From the NCBI GenBank assembly GCA_046343415.1, contig JBKDNL010000269.1, forward strand, positions 1 to 50,958: 50,958 nucleotides of DNA. The letters run 5' to 3'. The notes below the pieces were generated by a model, which saw only the letters and a list, made by a program, of their open reading frames with translations, was not told where the DNA came from and searched no databases. Both the position numbers and the translations under genes were made by a program. This stretch comes from JALHMQ01 sp020248785 (GTDB taxonomy: Bacteria; Pseudomonadota; Gammaproteobacteria; Burkholderiales; Burkholderiaceae_F). This document shows positions 17,330 through 24,460 of this stretch, piece after piece (position 1 is the stretch's first letter; each line of letters begins with the position of its first letter).

Positions 17330-18127
17330 CTAACGCGGCTTGGTCACCGCCGCTCGCAACTCGCGCAGCTTGGCCTTCACGCGTCTGGCGTTGTCCCGCC
17401 CCATGCGGACCATCAGCTTCTGCCCGGCCGACAGCGCAGCCAAGTCGGGATCGGCGAATTCGTAGCGCACCTTGGGCTGCGTCAGGCGGATCGGTCCGGC
17501 CGGCTCGGGCGCCAGCAGTAGGTGGTCGATGACCTGCACCAGACGGTCGTTGAAGTAGCCCTTGGGATAGCCCAGCTCGCGGTAGGCCTGCTGGAACAGC
17601 GGATACATCTGCGCATACAGCCGTGCCGCCTTTGCAGTGTCCACGGACTCGATGAGCTTCACGTAGGGCGCGTAGCGCTGCGCATTGTCGGCGCCGATGA
17701 CCGACCCTTCGAGCGTCATCGTCGTCTTGAACTCGCCGCCCACCGGCCGCACAGGCAGCTGCTGATGCGGCAGCTTTTCGCGCGTCAGGTTGTCGATGGT
17801 GGCCACCGCGCGCCGCACGCCGCCCTGCACGAGGAAGTTGTCCTTGACCGCCTGCGCCCCGAACAGCTGGGTCAGCGCGTCGGCGAACAGGCTGTCGCTC
17901 TCGGCGAGCGCAGGCAGGCGCTGCGCTGCCGGTGCTTCTGCGATCGGGTGCTCGATCGGCTTGTCCTCGGTCGGCGCGGCTTGCGGCGCGGCGGCCTGCG
18001 GTGCGGGCGGAGGCAGCGGCAGCTCCGGCTCGCCACGTTGCGTATTGACGTAGATCCCCGCACCCACGATTGCCAGCACGATTGCCAGCGCGATTGCCAG
18101 CGCCAGACCGCTTGCGAGCCTGCTCAT
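17330..18127 (-). CDS. DUF3014 domain protein, membrane-anchored
   Basis: 265-residue protein of the DUF3014 family, function unknown. An N-terminal hydrophobic segment (about 4-24, alanine/leucine/isoleucine-rich) anchors it in the inner membrane. A proline/alanine-rich linker follows, then the conserved DUF3014 region (about 80-250) with FLVQGGVRRAVATIDNL, RYAPYVKLIESVD and GYPKGYFNDRLVQVIDHLL. Start ATG 18127 is supported by GGAGGA seven bases upstream; longer in-frame starts give only basic junk. It is divergent from a small acidic protein at 18254. Most likely periplasmic. Confidence 0.85.
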   Translation of the reverse strand: MSRLASGLALAIALAIVLAIVGAGIYVNTQRGEPELPLPPPAPQAAAPQAAPTEDKPIEHPIAEAPAAQRLPALAESDSLFADALTQLFGAQAVKDNFLVQGGVRRAVATIDNLTREKLPHQQLPVRPVGGEFKTTMTLEGSVIGADNAQRYAPYVKLIESVDTAKAARLYAQMYPLFQQAYRELGYPKGYFNDRLVQVIDHLLLAPEPAGPIRLTQPKVRYEFADPDLAALSAGQKLMVRMGRDNARRVKAKLRELRAAVTKPR

Positions 18128-18253
18128 CGTCGTGTCCTCCGTCGTTGTCGGCCCCGCCCCCGTGCATTTGACCGCAACCTTGCCGCAAGTTTGCCTCGCA
18201 CCGTGGCGATGCTCGGGCACGCGGCTGGCTACTTGTGCGTACAAGAGGACGAG

Positions 18254-18479
18254 ATGAAGCAGAAACCACCGAAGGATGACCCGGCCGACACGCCGGCTCC
18301 CATGCCTGCGCGCGACAACCCGCGCGACAACGAGGCCCTGCTGGACGAGGCCGTCGACGAGACCATGCCCGCCAGCGATCCCGTCTCCCCGGCCGCCGAG
18401 CGTGACACGCCGACGCGCACGCAGAACCCGGATCGCGGGGGGGGGGAAGGAGGCGTGGGAGGGGTGGCCCAAGGGGTAG
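18254..18479 (+). pseudogene. Small acidic protein with a 10-G run that shifts the frame
   Basis: From ATG 18254 (GAGGA just upstream) the frame gives a proline- and aspartate-rich peptide with ALLDEAVDETMPASDPVSPA, a motif I know from short conserved hypothetical proteins of proteobacteria. At 18437-18446 there is a run of ten G. As written, reading continues into intergenic repeat sequence. With one G fewer the frame would end PDRGGGKEAWEGWPKG and stop at TAG 18477-18479, about 74 residues, which is normal for such proteins. That TAG is also the first triplet of a hairpin repeat, as for four other genes here. The run may be a sequencing error or a phase-variable switch. Confidence 0.55.
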
Positions 18480-18661
18480 CGCTCGCGATGTACGCGATTG
18501 CCTCGCCGCTGCGCGGCATCGGCAATCGCCCGTGCATCGCTCGCGATTGGTTTGTTCGGAATCGCTGGCAAAGCCAGTCGATTCCGAAGTGGGGCGACGC
18601 TCGCGCGTTGCTTCGCGTCGACAGAGGCGCGGTCGCGCTCCTGCGTCGCTTGACCGCGCCT
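18477..18661 (+). repeat. Stop-anchored hairpin repeat, copy E (three hairpins)
   Basis: Begins with TAGCGC. Hairpin 1 (about 18485-18545) has nested arms GCGATTGCC/GGCAATCGC and GCCGC/GCGGC around a TGC loop. Hairpin 2 (18555-18588) has outer arms TTCGGAATCG and CGATTCCGAA, inner arms CTGGC/GCCAG, loop AAA and a single T bulge. Hairpin 3 (18625-18661) has arms AGGCGCGGTC and GACCGCGCCT around a 17-nt loop. Same architecture as copy A, which lies inverted 95 bp away. Confidence 0.85.
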
Positions 18662-18755
18662 GGGTCAACTGACGACCCGCCAGGCCTTGAACTTGCGCGA
18701 TGCGGCTTGTTTCGCCGACGTCTTCTCTTGGGCTGGCGGAGATGCGTCTCGTCGA

Positions 18756-18940
18756 GGCGACCGCCAAGCGAGCGCAGAGAGCGGGCGGTCGCCCTTGTCG
18801 AGCGTAAGGTCGAGCCTGAGCAACGCGGCAAGCGAGACCCGCTTCGACTTTGACTGGCTCTGCCAGCAAAGTCGAACCAGCGATTGCGCTTTGTGTGCAC
18901 GGGCAATCGGCGCAGCCGATCGCGTACACGCAAAGCGCTA
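18756..18940 (-). repeat. Stop-anchored hairpin repeat, copy A (three hairpins)
   Basis: On the minus strand it begins with TAGCGC, the TAG being the stop of the Bug receptor gene. Hairpin 1 (18886-18938) contains CGTGTACGCGATCGGC, a TGC loop and GCCGAT. Hairpin 2 (18843-18876) has outer arms TTCGACTTTG and CAAAGTCGAA, inner CTGGC/GCCAG, loop AGA and a T bulge, the same 34-nt plan as copy E with different outer stem sequence. Hairpin 3 (18756-18793) has arms GGCGACCGCC and GGCGGTCGCC with a loop close to that of copy E. Confidence 0.85.
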
Positions 18941-19936
18941 GACCTTCGTGACCCGGCCTTCCCGCACTAGCGGCGTGTACTGGGCGACGTCGGCGGCGAT
19001 GAGGTCGCGCATCTGTTGCGGTGTGCTCGGCGCGAGCTGGAAGCCCGCGGCTTCGATGCGCTCGCGCACGGCGTCGGTGCCGAGCGCGTGCATCAGGTCG
19101 CGGTGCAGTTGCTGCAGGATCGGCGCTGGGGTGCCGGCGCGCGCGACGAGGCCCGCCCAGGGCCGCATTTCCACCGGCGGGCCGCCGGCTTCGGCAAAGG
19201 TGGGGATGTCCGGAAACTCGGCCAGGCGCGTACGCGCGGCCACCGCGAGCGGCCTGATCTTGCCCGCCTTGATGAGCGGCATCATCGTGTTCATGGACAG
19301 CGTGGTGAAGTCGACGTCGCCATTTGCGACGGCCGACATCTGCGTGCCACCGTCCTTGAACGGCACATGCAGCAGGTCGAGGTTGGCGGCACGCGCAAAG
19401 GTCTCGACCGCGATGTGCGAGGGATGGCCGTTGCCGAACGAGGCGTAGCTCACCGAGCGCGGTGCCTTGCGCGCCTGCGCGATCAGCTCGCCCAGCGAAT
19501 TGAAGCGGCTTTTGCTGCTCACGTGCAGCACGAAGGTGGCGCGAAACAGCGTGGTCAACGGTGCGATGTCGCGCTCGACGTCATACGGCAGCGATGCATG
19601 GATCAGCGGGTTGACCGCCAGGGAGCCCGTGTCGCCGACGAACAGCGTGTGGCCGTCCGGCGCGGTCTGGCGCAGCTCGTTGAAGGCGACGATGCCCGAG
19701 GCGCCGGGCTTGTTCTCGATCACCACCGGCTGGCTCCAGCGCCGCTCGAGTTCCATTGCCACGGTGCGCGAGACCACATCGGGGCCGATGCCCACCGAGT
19801 AGGGCACGATGATGCGCACCGTGCGTGACGGAAAGACCGGCGCGCTGGCACCTGCGGCCAGCGGCAACGCGGCCGCGGCCGCCAGCAGCTGGCGCCGCCG
19901 GGCGCCGCTGGCCATCATTTGGCGCGCGCGCGTCAT
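18938..19936 (-). CDS. Tripartite tricarboxylate transporter (Bug-family) substrate-binding protein
   Basis: 332-residue periplasmic receptor of the Bug/TctC family, expanded in Burkholderiales. A signal peptide (QLLAAAAALPLAAGASA, preceded by RRR) resembles a twin-arginine or basic Sec signal. The mature start FPSRTVRIIVPYSVGIGPD is the usual N-terminal strand of the fold, and GTQMSAVANGDVDF and IRPLAVAARTRLAEFPDIPTF are family hallmarks. ATG 19936 overlaps the stop of the upstream prenyltransferase gene by 4 bp; starts two codons apart at about 19918 are also possible. No TctA/TctB membrane genes are nearby, as is common for orphan Bug receptors. Ligand unknown. Confidence 0.88.
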   Translation of the reverse strand: MTRARQMMASGARRRQLLAAAAALPLAAGASAPVFPSRTVRIIVPYSVGIGPDVVSRTVAMELERRWSQPVVIENKPGASGIVAFNELRQTAPDGHTLFVGDTGSLAVNPLIHASLPYDVERDIAPLTTLFRATFVLHVSSKSRFNSLGELIAQARKAPRSVSYASFGNGHPSHIAVETFARAANLDLLHVPFKDGGTQMSAVANGDVDFTTLSMNTMMPLIKAGKIRPLAVAARTRLAEFPDIPTFAEAGGPPVEMRPWAGLVARAGTPAPILQQLHRDLMHALGTDAVRERIEAAGFQLAPSTPQQMRDLIAADVAQYTPLVREGRVTKV

Positions 19937-20898
19937 GCCAGCCACCGCGTGGCAACGGCGCCGGCGGCCAGCAGCGCGGCGAACTGCAGCTCCAGCACGA
20001 AGGTGCGCACCAGGATGCTCGTGTACGCCGTGCCGCCCGGGCAGTCGACGAAGGCGCGCCACAAGCGCAGCACCGCAGGCAGCAGCAGCATGGGCGTGAG
20101 CAGCAGCGGCGCACTTTCCAGCCAGGCGATTGGCAGCAGCAGGACAAAGGGCAGAGCGAGGCCGGCGCCGTAGAACAGCCGTGCCAGTGCCGAACCGTAG
20201 GCAACGGCAAAGGTGCGCCGGCCCACTTCGGCATCGTGCTGCACGTCGCGATAGTTGTTGACGTTCAGCGCCGCTGCCGACAAGGAACCCAGCGCGATTG
20301 CCGCCAGCCAGGTCGAGGCGGGGACCGGCTCGCCCGTCAGGACGAAGTCGGTGCCGACCACCGCCACCAGGCCGAAGAACAGGAACACGAAGGTTTCGCC
20401 CAGCGGGGTGTAGGCGATCGGCCGCGGGCCGCCCATGTAGGCGAGCGCGGCAACGATGGAGGCGACACCCATCGCCAGCGCCGGCCAGCCGCGTGTCTCC
20501 ACCACCGGCAGGCCGAGCAGGACGGTGAAGCCGATCAGCAGGAGGATCGCCCGCCGGACCTGGCCCACGCTCAGCAGCCCGAGCGAGGTCGCGCGCGGCA
20601 TGCCCTTGCGACCCCGACGCTCGGCGCCGCGCAGCGTGTAGCCCACGTCGTTCTGCAGATTGCTGATGATCTGGATCAGGACGCTGCAGGCCAGTGCCAG
20701 CAGCGCGAGGCCAAGCTGCACCTGGCCGGTGCGTTCGTACACCAGCGCCACGCTCAGCAGCACCGGGCTCACCGCGACGAACAGCGACGGTGGCCGACTG
20801 GCCATCAGCCAGGCTTGCAGGGAGTTGGGCGCGATGCGCGGTCCGCCCTCATCGGAGCCGGCCGAGGCGCCGGACGCCGCCGCAGTGCTTGTGTTCAA
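19933..20898 (-). CDS. UbiA-family prenyltransferase, MenA-like
   Basis: About 321 residues and eight or nine membrane helices. Conserved blocks match MenA (1,4-dihydroxy-2-naphthoate prenyltransferase): ASRPPSLFVAVSPVLL at the start, GGPRPIAYTPLGETFVFLFF in the middle, and the second aspartate motif NNYRDVQHDAEVGRRT. The first motif reads NDVGYTLRGAE, so the usual second Asp of NDxxxD is not evident. TTG 20898 follows a GAGGAGAGGA ribosome site; GTG 20931 is a longer alternative. No other menaquinone genes are in the window. It is coupled to the Bug receptor gene downstream. Quinone or other aromatic prenylation is likely; the exact substrate is uncertain. Confidence 0.8.
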   Translation of the reverse strand: MNTSTAAASGASAGSDEGGPRIAPNSLQAWLMASRPPSLFVAVSPVLLSVALVYERTGQVQLGLALLALACSVLIQIISNLQNDVGYTLRGAERRGRKGMPRATSLGLLSVGQVRRAILLLIGFTVLLGLPVVETRGWPALAMGVASIVAALAYMGGPRPIAYTPLGETFVFLFFGLVAVVGTDFVLTGEPVPASTWLAAIALGSLSAAALNVNNYRDVQHDAEVGRRTFAVAYGSALARLFYGAGLALPFVLLLPIAWLESAPLLLTPMLLLPAVLRLWRAFVDCPGGTAYTSILVRTFVLELQFAALLAAGAVATRWLA

Positions 20899-21128
20899 GA
20901 TCCTCTCCTCGAGCCGGCTGGCTCGCCCCACGATGCTGTGCGGACTCTCCGGGTTCGCGACAGTAAGGCAACACGCAACGGTAACGGCAGGGGTTACACG
21001 TGCGTCTTGATACCACGCAAGAGAATCGACCCGAAACTAGCGAATCGACCTCGATGAACTTGGAGCGGGGCATTAGCGCCTCATACGCCTTCGCGCAGGG
21101 CGTTATTGCCAAGATTGCAAGCATGAAC
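20899..21128. other. Intergenic stretch upstream of the prenyltransferase gene
   Basis: About 230 bases, less GC-rich than average, expected to hold the promoter for the prenyltransferase/Bug receptor pair. On the minus strand a short frame from 21148 begins with a signal-peptide-like stretch (MRCAPFLFMLAILAITPCAKA) but turns into unlikely sequence and overlaps the gene start. I did not call it. Confidence 0.4.
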
Positions 21129-21185
21129 AAAAAAGGGGCACATCGCAAAGCCCGCGTGCTGGAGCACGGGGCGCACGATGTGCCC
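21129..21185 (-). terminator. Rho-independent terminator after the fasciclin gene
   Basis: On the minus strand, arms GGGCACATCG and CGATGTGCCC pair perfectly, enclose a second hairpin (CGTGCT/AGCACG), and are followed by TTTTTT. It lies about 80 bp after the fasciclin stop codon. Confidence 0.85.
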
Positions 21186-21263
21186 GCAAGACGGCGCCAC
21201 GTTGGAGAGGGGGAAAGCCTGCGGTGCCGCCGCTGCTTGCCTGGGAAGACGCTTAGTGTGCCA

Positions 21264-21734
21264 TCACTTGGGCAGCACCACGCGGTCGATGACGTGGATG
21301 ACGCCGTTGCTGGCGGTGATGTCGGTCCGCGTGACGGTGGCGTTGTCGACCATCACCTTGCCGCCCTCGGTCTTGACCGTCAGCGCGCTGCCCTGAATCG
21401 TTTTCACGCTGCCGGGCTTGACGTCCTTGGCCATCACGCGACCGGGCACCACGTGGTACGTGAGCACGGCGGTGAGTTTGGCCTTGTCCTTGAGCAGCGC
21501 GTCCAGATCCGCCTTGGGGATCTTGGCGAAGGCCGCGTCGGTCGGCGCGAACACCGTGAACGGACCAGGGCCCTCGAGGGTATCCACCAGTCCGGCGGCT
21601 TTCAACGCGGTCGCCAGGGTGTTGAACTGACCCGCGGCGACGGCCGTGTCGACGATGTCCTTGGCGAGCGCGCCACCGGACAGAAAGGCCGTGGTGACGA
21701 ATGCGAACAACAGTTTTTTCACTGCTTGCTCCAT
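21264..21734 (-). CDS. Secreted fasciclin (FAS1) domain protein
   Basis: 156 residues: a signal peptide (1-24, cleavage after SGGALA) and one FAS1 domain. The conserved H1 and H2 boxes are visible as PFTVFAPTDAAFAKIP and TRTDITASNGVIHVIDRVVLP, with YHVVPGRV between them. FAS1 proteins act in adhesion or matrix contacts, and small single-domain versions are common in proteobacterial periplasm. Start ATG 21734 fits the signal peptide; an alternative is six codons later. Followed by its own terminator. Confidence 0.92.
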   Translation of the reverse strand: MEQAVKKLLFAFVTTAFLSGGALAKDIVDTAVAAGQFNTLATALKAAGLVDTLEGPGPFTVFAPTDAAFAKIPKADLDALLKDKAKLTAVLTYHVVPGRVMAKDVKPGSVKTIQGSALTVKTEGGKVMVDNATVTRTDITASNGVIHVIDRVVLPK

Positions 21735-21803
21735 GGTTGAAACGGATGCTTGCCGCCGTCAGCCGCGCGGGGCGGCAGACGGCGGTTTGGCCTGATGGGG
21801 CCG

Positions 21804-22462
21804 TTACTTGTCGTTCAGTACCTTGAACTGGAACGGCTGGCCGTTGCTTGTATTCGGTGCGCCGATGGCGACGACGGTTGCAACGTCACCAGCAGCAAGT
21901 GTCACCGGGACGCCGGCGCTGGTCGGCAGCACGGCGTACTGGCGCCGGCAGGCACAACCGCCAGCGTGTAGGTGCCCGGATCGAGCGACAGGGCCGTGGC
22001 CGTGGCGTTCGAATGGCTCAGATTGGTCACTGGCCGCGCGGCAATCGCGCCGCCGTTGAGCACAACGACATCGACTGCGGGCGCGTCGGGCGACAGATGG
22101 ATCACGCGCAACTTGGCCTTGCCAGCCACCGGCGTACGGTCGTCGGCAAATGCCTTCAGCTGGAGCGCCTGCGTGCCGGTGCCGCCGAGCAGACCGATGG
22201 CAAACACACTGGTGCTGGTGCCGCGAGCCAGCTCGGCACCATTCAGGTTAAGCACACCGTCGAGGGAGCCGGCCAGCGCGACCGAGGCGTCATACCGCCC
22301 GGCAGCCACGTTCAAGAAGCCAGAGTCGTTCGGAAAGGTGACGTTCTGCAGCGCGCGGTTGCTGGTTGCGTCGGCTGCTCCCGGCGTCTTCAGGAACACG
22401 TCGACGGCCGGGACGTTGGGTGAGAAATGCGCAACCCTCAGAATGACGCGCAACTCAGCCAT
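21804..22462 (-). pseudogene. DUF4397 protein, frameshifted
   Basis: From ATG 22462 the frame shows two DUF4397 repeats (LRVAHFSPNVPAVDVFL and LRVIHLSPDAPAVDVVV), each with GxYxxxVA-like ends (RYDASVALAG, GTYTLAVVPAG). At about 21938-21942 the frame breaks and stops at 21902, while the natural ending continues in another frame as YAVLPTSAGVPVTLAAGD and onward to VLNDK and TAA 21804. One base is missing (or two extra) compared with the intact gene. The N-terminus lacks the signal peptide usual for these envelope proteins, so a second lesion near 22470 is likely. It could be a sequencing error or decay. Confidence 0.7.
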
Positions 22463-22595
22463 ACGGGCTACGGACTTACGCCATCCTGCGCGACGCAACC
22501 CTGAGCGGCGCTGCGACGATGATTGCTTCGCCCGCCAGCGTCCGCTCCGCCTGTCGCGCCGCCCCCTTCGAAGACGCTCGACACGAGGCCTCGGC

Positions 22596-24425
22596 CTAGA
22601 GCACAGCCGCCGCCGAGATCCGTCGGCGCGGGTCCCGAATGCCGACCGTCGGCGTTCCACCCAGCGAAGCCGCCCCCGTGCTGGCCTCAAGGCTCTCGCC
22701 GCCAAGCGCCGGCATCGGTCGCTCCGACTGTTCGGCGACGGCAATCCAACGGTCGAACGGACTCACCCGTTGATGCTGAAGCCAGTCGCGCGCTGCGGTG
22801 TATGTCGTACTCGTCGCTTCCGGACCTCCATGGATCCGGTCAATCCCGAATCGCATCGGGACACCAGCGTCCTGGTGAAAGGCGAGAGCCCCTTCCAACC
22901 GCTGCGGGGTCAGCAAAGGCACCCGCGGCTGAACCTTGAACCACATGCGGCCTGCTGCAATCGGTGCGTCTGGGAGGCCATCTTGCGCAACGATTCTGTC
23001 GACCGGCATCGTGGACACGCGGTCACCCGATTGCACCAGAGCGTCGTTGCCTCCCAGCTTCAGCCTGTCGCCCATCGGCGCGATGAAGCGTGCGGACGGT
23101 GCTGCCGTCACTTGCTCCGGAAAGTCTGCGGCCAAGACGCGCTCACGCGGTGCGATCCTGGCTTGCACTTCGGTCCCTGACGCTTTCGCCTCCATGCCAA
23201 GATCTTCACAGATCGCCACGACATCTTGTTGGGTTGCCTCTGCGCTTGCTGGCGACCGATCGCGCAGATGAGTCCCTGCACCGGAGCTCTCTGCGGGGAA
23301 AACCACGCGCTGCACCGGTCCTGCGTGGACACGGTCCGCCCCGCCATCAAGTGATGCCGAAGACATCGCCGACGGCCTTTTTTTCCACACGCCGGTCAGC
23401 GTCTCGACGAAGCGGCGCAACGGTGGCGCAATCCGAATGTGCTCACCCATGTTGGTCTCGTCATCTTGCGTTGCGGTGGTTCTGTTGCTGCCTGCCTTAG
23501 GCATTGGGCCCGCGATCACCGCATTGGTCGGCTCGCTGGCTGCTCCTTGAACGCTCATCAGGCGCGCCCCGCCGGTCGTGCCGCCGCTTCCGGTCAGTTG
23601 CGCGGCAGTCGCGAAGTTCGCATCCGAAAGAACGACCTGCGCGGTTGCGAAGTCCAGACCGGTCAGATTTCCGTCGCGCCCGTGGCGATAGGCCAATTGC
23701 CCGCCGATGGCATCCGTATCGCTCGATGCCGTCCTCGCCGCGGAGAGCGTCGCCGTCGGGACGGCCCAGTCTCCGATCGCGGAATTTGCCGCATACGCCG
23801 TATCAAACGCGGCGACGAGCGACGTGAAGTTCAGCCTGACGACACGACGGTTGAGCAGCGGATCAGTGCTTGCCGCGTTGTAGTCAGCCGTTGAATCCAC
23901 GATCATCTGTAGAGACGTCGTGGTCTTGTTGCCGGCCGCGCCGTACCAATTGGCGAATCGGATGGAGTCGGTCGTGCCGGCCACCTTGACGAGCAGGTCG
24001 CTGCCGGAACGCGCCAGGCGCAGTTCGCTGTAGCGGATTCCTGCCAGAGACAGCGTGTCGTTCGCTTCGCCGAGGCCTGCGCCTGTGGTTGGGGCATTCA
24101 CGACGTCGGCGCCATGCCCGCGGTTGAACGCCGTGATGTCTGCGCCCCCACCAAGCGTGAACGTGTCGGCGCCAGTCCCTCCAGCAAAGAATTCCCGGTC
24201 GGTGCCACCGGTCAATGCATCGGTGCCGTCGCCCCCATCCAGCACAGCGCGACCCGACGTGTCCGTGATGGTGTCGTTGCCAGCACCACCTTGCAGGACG
24301 TCGTTTCCACCGCTCCCGTTCAGGACGTTCGCACCGGAGTTCCCTCGTAGATGGTTGGCCAGGACAGGATAGCGCTGACCAACGGCAGTCGCCCGGCGCG
24401 ACTCGCCGTGTTGCACGAGGCGCAT
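22596..24425 (-). pseudogene. C-terminal remnant of a large RTX (calcium-binding repeat) protein
   Basis: Frame of up to 609 residues. Residues about 33-115 hold glycine/aspartate nonapeptides (GGNDVLQGGAGNDTI, LDGGDGTDALTGGTD, FAGGTGADTFTLGGGAD). Residues 115-320 match the C-terminal domain typical of very large RTX adhesins or toxins (DTLSLAGIRYSELRL, IRFANWYGAAGNKTT, GGQLAYRHGRDGNLTG). An unusual 290-residue tail follows that I do not recognise. The thousands of N-terminal residues and the secretion apparatus are absent; the frame begins just beyond the chpA stop. It is probably a gene truncated by rearrangement. Confidence 0.65.
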
Positions 24426-24460
24426 GCGTGCCGCCAGCGCGCCGCGGCATCGTGCTCGCG

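Noticed and set aside
17522..18853. 443-codon plus frame across DUF3014 and the small acidic protein
   Set aside because: Its first half is antisense to DUF3014 and its end runs through hairpin repeats; only the part from 18254 to the G run is plausible coding sequence.
20849..21148. Short minus frame with a signal-peptide-like start upstream of the prenyltransferase
   Set aside because: Downstream composition is poor, it overlaps the prenyltransferase start in another frame, and no family is recognisable.
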